Positions 30,002 to 38,157 of a stretch of DNA of 64,000 bases are shown one piece after another (the stretch's first letter is position 1; every line of letters begins with the position of its first letter). This DNA comes from Halomonas zincidurans B6 (lineage in GTDB: Bacteria; Pseudomonadota; Gammaproteobacteria; Pseudomonadales; Halomonadaceae), in NCBI RefSeq assembly GCF_000731955.1, contig NZ_JNCK01000001.1:1302001-1366000 (forward strand), in the 5' to 3' direction. Both the position numbers and the translations under genes were made by a program. The notes under the pieces are model-generated. The model was not told the origin of the DNA. It ran no database searches and saw nothing but the letters and a program-made list of their open reading frames with translations.

Positions 30002-32391
30002 ATCCTCACCCGGCGCAGGCGCAATGAATTCATTACCACGGACAGCGAGGAGGCGCTCATCGCGAAGGCGGCGAAGATCGGCCCGATCAGGATGCCGAAA
30101 AACGGATAGAGGATCCCGGCAGCGATCGGTACGCCGGCCCCGTTATAGATCAGCGCGAAGAACAGGTTCTGCTTGATGTTGCGCATGGTGGCCAGCGACA
30201 GCTTGCGGGCGCGTACGATGCCGTCGAGGTTGCCCTTGACCAGCGTGAAGCCGGCGCTTTCGATCGCCACGTCGGCGCCGGTGCCCATGGCGATGCCCAC
30301 ATCGGCCTGGGCCAGGGCGGGAGCGTCGTTCACCCCGTCGCCCGCCATGGCCACCTTGCGGCCTTGTTCCTGCAATTCGCGGATGATGCGGGCCTTGTCC
30401 TCGGGCAGCACGTCGGCGCGGATCTCGTCGATACCCAGTCGCCCGGCCACCGCCTTGGCCGTCCGCTCGTTGTCGCCGGTGGCCATGATGATGCGAAAGC
30501 CAAGTTTGTGCAGCGCCTTCAGGGCCTCGGGGGTGGTCTCCTTCACCGGGTCGGCGACGCTGACCAGGCCGGCGATCTGGCCATCGAGCACGACGAACAT
30601 CACCGTTTCGCCTTCATCGCGGCGGGCGTTCGCGGTCTCGGAGATCCGGCCGCCATCGAGGCCCAGTTCGGCCATCAGCTTGGCGTTACCGAGGGCCACC
30701 GACTTGCCGTCCACGACCCCCTTGACGCCCATGCCAGTCACGGCTTCGAAATCGGTGGCATCGGCGAGGGACACGCCGCGCTCCTCGGCGCCGGCGACGA
30801 TGGCCTCGGCCAGTGGGTGCTCGGAGCCTTTCTCGAGGCTGGCCGCCAGGCGCAACACCTCGGCCTCGTCATGCCCTTCCTCGGGCAGCACCGCCACCAG
30901 CTTCGGCTTGCCTTCGGTCAGGGTGCCGGTCTTGTCGACCATCAGCGTATCGACCTTGGCGAAACGTTCCAGCGCCTCGGCATTCTTGATCAGTACGCCG
31001 GCCTGCGCGCCGCGCCCGGTGGCCGTCATGATCGACATCGGCGTGGCCAGGCCCAGCGCACAGGGGCAGGCGATGATCAGCACCGCCACCGCCGAGACCA
31101 GCGCATAGGACAGCGCCGGCGCCGGCCCCCAGATCGCCCAGGCGATGAAGGAGAGGATGGCGACGCCGATCACCGCGGGCACGAACTTGCCCGCCACCTT
31201 GTCGGCGAATTTCTGGATCGGTGCGCGGCTGCGCTGGGCGGCAGCCACCATCTCGACGATCTGGCTGAGCATGGTGTCGGCGCCGATGCGGGTGGCTTCC
31301 ATGACCAGGCTGCCGGTGCCGTTGATCGTGGCCCCCGTGACCTGGTCGCCTTGGACCTTCTCCACCGGTACCGGCTCGCCGGAGATCATCGACTCGTCGA
31401 TCGAGGAGCGGCCCTCGACCACCACGCCGTCCACCGGTACCTTGTCGCCGGGGCGCACCCGCAGGTGATCGCCGACCTGCACGTCTTCCAGCGGTATCTC
31501 CTCTTCGCTGCCGTCGGGCCGGATCACCCGGGCGGTCTTGGCGGCCATGTCCATCAGCGCGCGGATCGCCTTGCCGGTGCCTTCACGGGCGCGCAACTCC
31601 ATCACCTGACCCAGCAGTACCAGGGTGACGATCACCGCCGCGGCCTCGAAATAGACGCCGACGGTGCCGTCTTCCCGGCGAAAGCCGTCGGGGAAGACGC
31701 CCGGCAACAGCACCGCCACGATGCTGAACAGATAGGCCGCGCCGACCCCCATGCCGATCAGGCTGAACATGTTGAGGTTCATGGTGCGGAAGGAGTTGTA
31801 GCCGCGCACGAAGAACGGCCAGCCCGACCACAGGATCACCGGCGTGCTGAGCACCAGCTCGATCCACATCGCGTTGCGTTCACCGAAGAAGTCGCGAATG
31901 GCCCCGAGGCCCAGGTAGGGGCTCATCGTCAGTACCAGCACCGGGACCGTGAGAACGACCGCGACCCAGAAACGTCGGGTGAAATCCACCAGTTCGGGGT
32001 TCGGCCCCTCATCGCCGACCGCTGCCGACTCAAGCTCCAGCCCCATGCCGCACAGCGGGCAGGCACCGGGCTGGATCTGCCGCACCTCGGGGTGCATGGG
32101 GCAGGTGTAGACGGCCTCGGCATGCCCGGCCGGCACCTTGTCGTACTTACCGCCGTGGGCCGGCGCGGAGGCCCCATGACCATGCCCGTCATGCGTCTGC
32201 GAGTCGTCGCTGCCCACGGGCACGAGGTGCATGCCGCACTTGGGGCAATCATCCGGCTGGTCGGAGACGACCTCCGGGTGCATCGGGCAGGTGTACTGGG
32301 AAGCGTCTTGATCGCTGGCCCCGGCATCTGTGCTTTCATTCCGCCTGCCGTGATGCGATTGTTCACGCTGGTTGATGTGCTGCTGAGTCAT
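29998..32391 (-). CDS. copA: Copper-translocating P1B-type ATPase
   Basis: 797 residues. The N-terminus has two YTCPMHPEV...CP.CGM heavy-metal-binding domains (about residues 33-60 and 95-118) separated by a His-rich stretch, in place of classical HMA domains. Eight membrane helices follow. The ion-path motif is CPC at 442-444, the actuator motif is SGEP (338-341), the phosphorylated Asp is D486 in DKTGT, and GDGVNDAPAL is near the end. GGAG lies 8 bases upstream of the ATG. It should export Cu(I), or supply copper to periplasmic enzymes. Confidence 0.93.
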   Translation of the reverse strand: MTQQHINQREQSHHGRRNESTDAGASDQDASQYTCPMHPEVVSDQPDDCPKCGMHLVPVGSDDSQTHDGHGHGASAPAHGGKYDKVPAGHAEAVYTCPMHPEVRQIQPGACPLCGMGLELESAAVGDEGPNPELVDFTRRFWVAVVLTVPVLVLTMSPYLGLGAIRDFFGERNAMWIELVLSTPVILWSGWPFFVRGYNSFRTMNLNMFSLIGMGVGAAYLFSIVAVLLPGVFPDGFRREDGTVGVYFEAAAVIVTLVLLGQVMELRAREGTGKAIRALMDMAAKTARVIRPDGSEEEIPLEDVQVGDHLRVRPGDKVPVDGVVVEGRSSIDESMISGEPVPVEKVQGDQVTGATINGTGSLVMEATRIGADTMLSQIVEMVAAAQRSRAPIQKFADKVAGKFVPAVIGVAILSFIAWAIWGPAPALSYALVSAVAVLIIACPCALGLATPMSIMTATGRGAQAGVLIKNAEALERFAKVDTLMVDKTGTLTEGKPKLVAVLPEEGHDEAEVLRLAASLEKGSEHPLAEAIVAGAEERGVSLADATDFEAVTGMGVKGVVDGKSVALGNAKLMAELGLDGGRISETANARRDEGETVMFVVLDGQIAGLVSVADPVKETTPEALKALHKLGFRIIMATGDNERTAKAVAGRLGIDEIRADVLPEDKARIIRELQEQGRKVAMAGDGVNDAPALAQADVGIAMGTGADVAIESAGFTLVKGNLDGIVRARKLSLATMRNIKQNLFFALIYNGAGVPIAAGILYPFFGILIGPIFAAFAMSASSLSVVMNSLRLRRVRI

Positions 32392-32480
32392 GAGGTTGTC
32401 TCCATCACCGTCATTGGCTGAGGTGTCTCAGGGCCTTCCTTTCCGCGAGCAAGGGATGCCATGGTGCCTGTGCAGGATTG

Positions 32481-32735
32481 TCACTGCCGCAGATCGCGTC
32501 TGCATTGCTCGTATTCTTCACGGTCGATCTCGCCGCGGGCGTAGCGTTCTTGAAGAATGTTCAAGGCTGTAGGCCGCTGCTGAGAAGGGGGCACTCCCCG
32601 GCCTCGGGTCAGGCTCCGTACCAGGAGAATGATCAAGGCAATGACGATGCCCCAGAACAAGACCATCATGAGCCCACCGAAGAGCATGTGCCCCCAGCCG
32701 TAACGTCCCATATCTGCCGTCAATTCGCCCCACAT
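32481..32735 (-). CDS. Small SHOCT-domain membrane protein
   Basis: 84 residues: one membrane helix (about residues 17-40, GGLMMVLFWGIVIALIILLV) and a C-terminal SHOCT motif (ALNILQERYARGEIDREEYEQ). AAGGAGATC lies just upstream of the ATG. SHOCT proteins of this kind are common beside copper-transport genes, but their role is not known. It is the first gene of the operon; copA starts 89 bp downstream. Confidence 0.85.
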   Translation of the reverse strand: MWGELTADMGRYGWGHMLFGGLMMVLFWGIVIALIILLVRSLTRGRGVPPSQQRPTALNILQERYARGEIDREEYEQCRRDLRQ

Positions 32736-32782
32736 GGTCGGATCTCCTTTATGTACTGAATCGAATTACCCGGGCTGATGAC

Positions 32783-32814
32783 AGGATAAAACCTGTAGGT
32801 TGCCCAATGGTCAA
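32783..32814 (-). promoter_or_regulatory. MerR/CueR-type promoter for the copper operon
   Basis: Read on the minus strand: -35 TTGACC (32809-32814), 20-bp spacer, -10 TATCCT (32783-32788). The spacer contains the perfect dyad AACCTACAGGTT (32790-32801). An over-long spacer with a central dyad is the hallmark of promoters activated by MerR-family metal sensors such as CueR. It lies about 50 bp upstream of the SHOCT gene. No merR-type gene is in the window. The remaining ~220 bp up to 33034 shows no gene. Confidence 0.6.
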
Positions 32815-33033
32815 GCTGGGCAGGCCAGGACATCGCTCAATGTTTCGACTTGCATTGCTGTCTCCCACTTGAAGTCAATCACCCGTTTTCAAACACATGT
32901 CCTACGGAAGCGTCCCGGTCGCTAGCAATGTCCTTGATAACCCAATAGACGGTTCAGTGTGCTGAGCGTTACAGTACGTTCGGCTTTTGCGGAGTATTAA
33001 CTTTGCCTTGCCTGGCCATCGCTCGTCGACTTT

Positions 33034-33345
33034 TCAGTCGAAGCCTAAGTAAGGGCCCGACGCCTGGAATGGTCTAACACTAGTGATGCAGGAGATAAGC
33101 ACCTGATCGCCCGGCTTGAGACTGCTGAGGCTATCGCCCACCTCCTCGATGGCGCCTATCCCCTCGTGGCCCAGGGTACGGCCGGCTTCAACTGCGGGGA
33201 CATCGCCTTTCAGGATATGCAGGTCGGTTCCGCAGATGGTGGTATGCGTCAACCGAACGATAGCATCCGTGGGTTTTTCGATACCGGGGCGGGGCTTGTC
33301 CTTCCAGCTTCGTTGGCCCGCTCCTGCGTAGACAAGCGCTTTCAT
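33034..33345 (-). pseudogene. Zinc-dependent alcohol dehydrogenase, N-terminal fragment
   Basis: The first ~85 residues match the GroES-like domain of a zinc alcohol dehydrogenase (MKALVYAGAGQRSWKDKPRP; TTICGTDLHILKGDVP; LGHEGIGAIEEVG; GDQVLISCITS). After CITS, where CGxCxxC should follow, the sequence becomes VRPFQASGPYLGFD and stops. The structural-zinc loop and the whole nucleotide-binding domain are missing. The start overlaps the stop of the moaA fragment. Confidence 0.85.
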
Positions 33346-33533
33346 CGGTCTGGTACTCCTGTTGACGGCCTGAAACGTGGCCGGTTACCACCATGAGTAT
33401 AGCTGTAGCGCGCCGACAGGGACTGATCGATATCAAGCTTGATGCAGTACACGCAGCGGAAATCGCAGCGATCGGTCACGGTAAGGCGCAGGTAGCGGAT
33501 ATGACGGCCGAAGTCACCCACTAATGTAGCCAT
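33342..33533 (-). pseudogene. moaA: moaA, GTP 3',8-cyclase, N-terminal fragment
   Basis: The first ~31 residues are MoaA: GRHIRYLRLTVTDRCDFRCVYC with the radical-SAM CxxxCxxC cysteines. The homology then ends, and 32 unrelated residues lead to a stop. Intact MoaA is about 330 residues, so this stub cannot function. Molybdenum-cofactor synthesis for NarG, XdhB and MsrP must rely on moaA elsewhere. Confidence 0.8.
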
Positions 33534-33604
33534 GTTTCACCTTCGATTGGACGGGGAGCGATGCGTCAGACGGTGAATTAGCAGGCCGGGGGGAGGGTAT
33601 CGCT

Positions 33605-33928
33605 TCATGCTTGCCGCTCCGCGGCGGCTCGCGGCTCGCGGCTGCCACAGGGCGAGACCTCGGGGCGCACCATGGCGACGAAATTGCAGGGCCGGGCGCG
33701 TGCGTCGAGCTGTGCGGCAAGGATACCGTCCCAGGCGGTGACGCAGGCCTTGGGCGAACCCGGCAGGGCGAACACCAGGGTGCGGTTGGCCACGCCGCCG
33801 ACGGCTCGCGACTGGATCGTCGAGGCGCCGATATCGCCATGCGAGAGTTACCGGAACAGCTCGCCGAAACGCTCGATGGGCTTGTCGAACAGCGACACGA
33901 AGGGCGCGTCGGCAGAAACGTGGGCCAT
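33605..33928 (-). pseudogene. moaB: moaB, molybdopterin adenylyltransferase-like, internally deleted
   Basis: Starts normally (MAHVSADAPFV, ATG at 33928, GAGGAG upstream). It then jumps to SLFDKPIERFGELFR, a segment that belongs about 80 residues later. A TAA replaces the next codon (probably CAG for Gln), after which the same frame continues with LSHGDIGASTIQSRAVGGVANRTLVFALPGSPKACVTAWDGILAAQLDAR to the natural end. So there is one internal deletion and one nonsense codon. It lies downstream of narI and ppiC, where moaB/moaA often sit in nar clusters. Confidence 0.85.
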
Positions 33929-33993
33929 GGAATTCTCCTCGACCACCCGCGGGTGGCGGCAATGTGACGTTACGCAACGCGTCTGTGAATGGC

Positions 33994-34818
33994 TTACTGC
34001 ATCAGGGCGCCGGCGCTCTCGTCGTCCAGCGCCACGCCGCTGACGCCCAGGCGCGCTTCCAGCGCCAGCAGGTAGTGACGCAGGGCGCGGCGTGTGGCTT
34101 GCTCGCGCAGGGTGTGACGTACCCGCTCGGAGGCATCCGCGTAGGGCAGGGTGTGGCCGCCCTCGCGGCAATCGATGCTCACCACGTGCCAGCCGTAGCG
34201 CGAGGCCAGCGGCCGGTCGTGCAATCCTTCGGGCAGGCGCTGCAAGGCGCGGTCCAGCTCGGCCACGGTCTGTCCCGGCGTTAGCCAGCCCAGTTCGCCA
34301 CCGTTGTCCTTCGAGGGGCAGGCGGAGTGGCGCTGGGCGGACTCGGTGAAGCGCTCGGGAACCGCCTGCAACTCGGCGATGAGTGTCCCGCCCAGGCGAT
34401 ACTGCCGGTCGCGAGCCTCGGCATCGTCCGGCGCGGCAGCCAGCAGGATATGGCGAACAGCCATTCGAACCGGCTCGCAGAAGCGCTCGGCGTTGGCCTC
34501 GAAGTAGCGTCGGCAGTCGGCCTCGCCGGGCTCGGGAACGTCCAGTTCCGCGTCCAGCAGGGCGGCCAGGGCCGTTTCTTCATTCTCCTCGACGTCCCGG
34601 CCCAGTTCGTTACAGCGTTGGCGCAGCAACTCGCGCACCACCAGCGCACGGGCGGCCTCGAGCTGGGCCGCTTCCACGGAATCGGCCTGGTGGTACTGCA
34701 TTTCCTGGGCAATCTCTTCGGCGGGTATGTTCACGTTGCCGACCCATACCGGTGGTACGGCCATCGTCTGCGCGTTGGCGGGCAGGCTTTCGAGCGGAAT
34801 CAGTTGCACGATAATCAC
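33994..34818 (-). CDS. Parvulin-type peptidyl-prolyl isomerase of the nar cluster
   Basis: 274 residues with a PpiC domain at about 115-205 (VRHILLAAAPDDAEARDRQ...GGELGWLTPGQTV). No signal peptide is clear, so it may act in the cytoplasm. The open frame begins with GTG at 34818; GTG at 34809 has GAGGT about 9 bases upstream and ATG at 34764 is also possible. Similar isomerases follow narI in Pseudomonas and Halomonas nar operons and are thought to help nitrate reductase folding. The start lies 62 bp downstream of narI. Confidence 0.85.
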   Translation of the reverse strand: MIIVQLIPLESLPANAQTMAVPPVWVGNVNIPAEEIAQEMQYHQADSVEAAQLEAARALVVRELLRQRCNELGRDVEENEETALAALLDAELDVPEPGEADCRRYFEANAERFCEPVRMAVRHILLAAAPDDAEARDRQYRLGGTLIAELQAVPERFTESAQRHSACPSKDNGGELGWLTPGQTVAELDRALQRLPEGLHDRPLASRYGWHVVSIDCREGGHTLPYADASERVRHTLREQATRRALRHYLLALEARLGVSGVALDDESAGALMQ

Positions 34819-34880
34819 ACCTCACAAGGAAGCTGGGCTGCGAAGGCCAGGCCAACACGGCCTGGCCGTACAGGGCGGGC

Positions 34881-35558
34881 TCAGGCCCGGCGGCGCACGA
34901 TCTGATAACGGCGACCTAGATAACCCAGCGGGGCGCTCCATACGTGCACCAGGCGGGTGAACGGGAAAACCAGCACGATGGTCAGCCCCACCAGGATGTG
35001 CAGCTTGTAGATCAGCCCGACCCCGGCGAGATACTCGGCGGCGCCGCCCTGGAAGAACACGATGGCCTGGGACCAGCGGGCGAGCTCGAGCATCACGCTG
35101 CCGTCCAGGTGGCCCAGCGCCGGGATGATGGTGAGCAGCCCCAGGATCACCTGCACCACCAGCAGCAGGATGATGACGCCGTCCATCGGGCCCGACGAGG
35201 CCTTGACCCGCGGGTTGGTCAGGCGCCGCCAGGCCAGCATGCCCCCGCCGACCAGGCACATCGCCCCGGCGATGCCGCCCACCACGATGGCGACCATCTG
35301 CTTGGCGCCGGCGCTGATGAACGGCGCATAGACCCAGTGCGGAGTCAACAGGCCGATCAGATGGCCGAAGAAGAGCACGATGATGCCGATGTGGAACAGA
35401 TTGCTGGCCAGGCGCATCCTGCGCTTGGAGAGCATCTGGCTGGAGCCGGTCTTCCAGGTGTACTGACCATGGTCGAAGCGCAGCAGGGAGCCCGCTAGAA
35501 AGATGGTTCCGGCGACGTAGGGATACAGGCCGAACAGCAGTTCATTGAGATAGTTCAT
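34881..35558 (-). CDS. narI: NarI, nitrate reductase cytochrome b subunit
   Basis: 225 residues with five membrane helices. It carries two haems b, takes electrons from quinol and anchors NarGH on the cytoplasmic side. Conserved histidines are visible in LFHIGIIVLFFGHLIG and YKLHILVGLTIVLVFPFTRLVHVW. The start MNYLNELLFGLYPY (ATG 35558) fits the family; narJ ends 17 bp upstream. Confidence 0.95.
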   Translation of the reverse strand: MNYLNELLFGLYPYVAGTIFLAGSLLRFDHGQYTWKTGSSQMLSKRRMRLASNLFHIGIIVLFFGHLIGLLTPHWVYAPFISAGAKQMVAIVVGGIAGAMCLVGGGMLAWRRLTNPRVKASSGPMDGVIILLLVVQVILGLLTIIPALGHLDGSVMLELARWSQAIVFFQGGAAEYLAGVGLIYKLHILVGLTIVLVFPFTRLVHVWSAPLGYLGRRYQIVRRRA

Positions 35559-35575
35559 GACGGCGGATTCCTGAA

Positions 35576-36313
35576 TTAGTGACCCGGAGCGGCGTTGACG
35601 GTGGGGGGTATGATACGGATCGGCACGTCTGCCTGGGTCTGATGCTTGAGTTCCGCCCGGCGACGACCGGTGGCGGATTGCAGCGCGCAATCCTCGTCGG
35701 ACGTGGCATTGAAGCGCACGGCTTCCTCTTCCCATACCGCGTCGAGGGCGGCGGGAGTGTCGTCGCGCGCTTCCTTCTTGACGGCCTCGGCGTGCTCTTC
35801 GATGGCGGTGTCGGCACCGAGCATGGCCAGCAGCGCGGTGGGCACCAGGGCGTAATCGGACTCACGCTCGCGAAGCCGGGCGGCGAGCAGGCCCAGGATG
35901 TGAGCGATGTCGCTCAGTTGCCGGGCAATGTCGGTTTCGTCGCGGGTCGACAGGTACTCGAGGAATACTGGCAGATAGTCCGGCAACTCGCGGGCGCTGA
36001 GTTCGAAACCGGCCTGGCGATACTGATCGAGCAGGTCGACCATGGCCTGGCCGCGGTCGCGGGATTCGCCGTGAACGTGTTCGAACAGCAGCAGCGAGGT
36101 CGAGCGGCCCTTGTCGAACAGCGCCACGTAGTCGGCCTGAAGATCGAGCAGATCGCTGCTGGCGATACGCCTGATCCAGCCATACAGCGCGACGCGCTGC
36201 GGATGGCTCAGGTGATCCTCGTCGGCGATGACGCTGTGCATTTCAGTAGCGGCCTGCTGGAGTTCCCGGGTGGGGTAGTCGAGCAGGCGGGCAAGGACGA
36301 TCAGGCTACGCAT
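35576..36313 (-). CDS. narJ: NarJ, nitrate reductase assembly chaperone
   Basis: 245 residues starting MRSLIVLARLLDYPT at 36313. NarJ is a cytoplasmic helical chaperone that binds the NarG N-terminus and holds NarGH until molybdenum cofactor is inserted. The YVALFDKGRSTSLLLFEHVHGESRDRGQAM region is the family signature. It overlaps the end of narH by 8 bp, so the two are translationally coupled. Confidence 0.95.
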   Translation of the reverse strand: MRSLIVLARLLDYPTRELQQAATEMHSVIADEDHLSHPQRVALYGWIRRIASSDLLDLQADYVALFDKGRSTSLLLFEHVHGESRDRGQAMVDLLDQYRQAGFELSARELPDYLPVFLEYLSTRDETDIARQLSDIAHILGLLAARLRERESDYALVPTALLAMLGADTAIEEHAEAVKKEARDDTPAALDAVWEEEAVRFNATSDEDCALQSATGRRRAELKHQTQADVPIRIIPPTVNAAPGH

Positions 36314-37934
36314 TGGGCTCTTCCTCCGACGCGGGACGTTTCGGGGCCGGTGTCGGCGTGAAGTGGTTGACGGCATCGGGCGTGGCCGGCAGCGCGGGTT
36401 CGTCATCGCGATGGGTCATCGGCTTGACCAATGTGGCGGTGTGCTTGCGGGCACCGAACAGGCTGGCGTCGCTGTCGCCGCCGTGGCAGCCGTTGCCGAA
36501 CGAGAAGCCGCAGCCGCCGCGTTCGGGGAAGGCTTCGCGGGCCTGCTCGCGATGACTGGTGGGGATCACGAAGCGATCCTCGTAGTTGGCGATGGCCAGG
36601 TAGCGGTACATCTCTTCGACCTGAGCTTCGCTCAGGCCCACGGCGTCGAGCACTTCCTCGGCCTTGTAGCCGTCGACCTGCTGGGCGCGCTTGTACAGAC
36701 GCATCGCCATCAGACGCTTGAGCGCCAGCACCACCGGCTCCTCCTCGCCGGCGGTGAGCAGGTTGGCGAGGTAGCGCACCGGGATGCGCAGCGACTCGAT
36801 GTCGGGCAGCACGCCGTCGCTCTCGATGTGCCCGGCCTCGGCGGCGGACTGGATCGGCGAGAGCGGCGGCACGTACCACACCATCGGCAGGGTGCGGTAT
36901 TCCGGGTGCAGCGGTAACGCCAGGCCCCAATCCATGGCCAGCTTGTAGACCGGCGAGGCCTGAGCGGCCTTGATCACGTTCTCGGGGATGCCATCGCGCT
37001 TGGCCTGGGCGATCACTTCGGGGTCGGAGGGGTCGAGAAAGATCTCGCGCTGGCGGTGGTACAGGTCACGCTCGTCGGGGGACGACGCCACTTCCTGGAT
37101 ACGGTCGGCGTCGTAGAGCAGCACGCCGAGATAGCGAATACGACCCACGCAGGTCTCGGAGCAGATCGTCGGCATGCCGGACTCGATGCGCGGGTAGCAG
37201 AAGATGCACTTCTCGGACTTGCCGGTCTTCCAGTTGTAATAGATTTTCTTGTACGGGCAGCCCGAGATGCACATGCGCCAGCCGCGGCACTTGTCCTGGT
37301 CGATCAGCACGATGCCGTCTTCCTCGCGCTTGTAGATCGCGCCACTCGGGCACGCCGCCACGCACGTCGGGTTGAGACAGTGCTCGCACAGGCGCGGCAG
37401 GTACATCATGAAGGTGTTCTCGAACTGGCCGTAGATATCGGCCTGGACCTGCTCGAAGTTGTTGTCCTTGCGGCGCTTGGAAAACTCGGTGCCGAGGATC
37501 TCTTCCCAGTTGGGGCCCCATTCGATCTTGTTCATGCGCTGCCCCGTAATGGCGCTGCGCGGGCGCGCCACCGGCTGGTGCTTGCTTTCGCCGGCCTGGT
37601 GCAGGTGCTGGTAGTCGAAGTCGAACGGCTCGTAGTAGTCGTCGATCTCGGGCAGGTCGGGGTTGGCGAACAGCTTGGCCAGTACCCGGTAGCGGCCGCC
37701 GATACGCGGCTGGATGGAGCCGTTCTTGTTGCGCAGCCAGCCGCCTTTCCACTTCTTCTGGTTCTCCCACTCCTTGGGGTAGCCGACGCCGGGCTTGGTC
37801 TCGACGTTGTTGAACCAGGCGTACTCGACGCCTTCGCGGCTGGTCCAGACGTTCTTGCAGGTCACCGAGCAGGTGTGGCAGCCGATACACTTGTCGAGGT
37901 TGAGGACCATGCCCACCTGTGAGCGAATTTTCAT
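36306..37934 (-). CDS. narH: NarH, nitrate reductase iron-sulfur subunit
   Basis: 542 residues. Four cluster-binding groups are visible: CIGCHTCSVTC (about residues 16-26), CEHCLNPTCVAACP (about 183-196), CRGWRMCISGCP with the Trp that specifies a [3Fe-4S] cluster, and CIFCYPRIESGMPTICSETC. It carries electrons from NarI haem to NarG. It is the first gene of narHJI here. It is not preceded by narG, which is unusual; a separate Fnr-type box lies about 150 bp upstream. Confidence 0.97.
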   Translation of the reverse strand: MKIRSQVGMVLNLDKCIGCHTCSVTCKNVWTSREGVEYAWFNNVETKPGVGYPKEWENQKKWKGGWLRNKNGSIQPRIGGRYRVLAKLFANPDLPEIDDYYEPFDFDYQHLHQAGESKHQPVARPRSAITGQRMNKIEWGPNWEEILGTEFSKRRKDNNFEQVQADIYGQFENTFMMYLPRLCEHCLNPTCVAACPSGAIYKREEDGIVLIDQDKCRGWRMCISGCPYKKIYYNWKTGKSEKCIFCYPRIESGMPTICSETCVGRIRYLGVLLYDADRIQEVASSPDERDLYHRQREIFLDPSDPEVIAQAKRDGIPENVIKAAQASPVYKLAMDWGLALPLHPEYRTLPMVWYVPPLSPIQSAAEAGHIESDGVLPDIESLRIPVRYLANLLTAGEEEPVVLALKRLMAMRLYKRAQQVDGYKAEEVLDAVGLSEAQVEEMYRYLAIANYEDRFVIPTSHREQAREAFPERGGCGFSFGNGCHGGDSDASLFGARKHTATLVKPMTHRDDEPALPATPDAVNHFTPTPAPKRPASEEEPNA

Positions 37935-38086
37935 ATCACGGTCTCCGCGGTAGTTGTGTCTTCAACCAGTCGGCAGCGTTGCAAGGGGCAGGCGTGTCCG
38001 CCGGTTCAGGCCGCTGCACGATGTTTCTCTGGACCATTGAAGCGTCTTTTCGAAAGCCACTTTGGGGCTTTTGGCGAGTCAAGTTT

Positions 38087-38100
38087 TTGACTCGAATCAA
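38087..38100 (-). promoter_or_regulatory. Fnr-type box upstream of narH
   Basis: TTGACTCGAATCAA matches TTGAT-N4-ATCAA with one mismatch. Its centre is about 160 bp upstream of the narH ATG and inside the 223-bp gap after narK2. The same 14-mer occurs before narK1 (41116-41129). A small hairpin (AAAGCC-N7-GGCTTT, 38053-38071) lies between box and gene. The box gives narHJI a possible promoter of its own. Confidence 0.6.
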
Positions 38101-38157
38101 GTCATGGCGCCGCCGCTCGGCGCCGGAGCGCTGCTTCAGTCATGCGGTCGAGCTGGA

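Noticed and set aside
32820..33033. Insertion-sequence remnant next to the alcohol dehydrogenase fragment
   Set aside because: A small hairpin (TCGACT-TTTC-AGTCGA, 33026-33041) and AT-richer DNA are present, but no transposase motif or paired terminal repeats.
33426..33442. Polylinker-like sequence ATCGATATCAAGCTTGAT in the moaA fragment, suggesting vector DNA
   Set aside because: Only about 14 bases match common cloning-site sequence, it is largely palindromic, and the flanks do not continue as vector.
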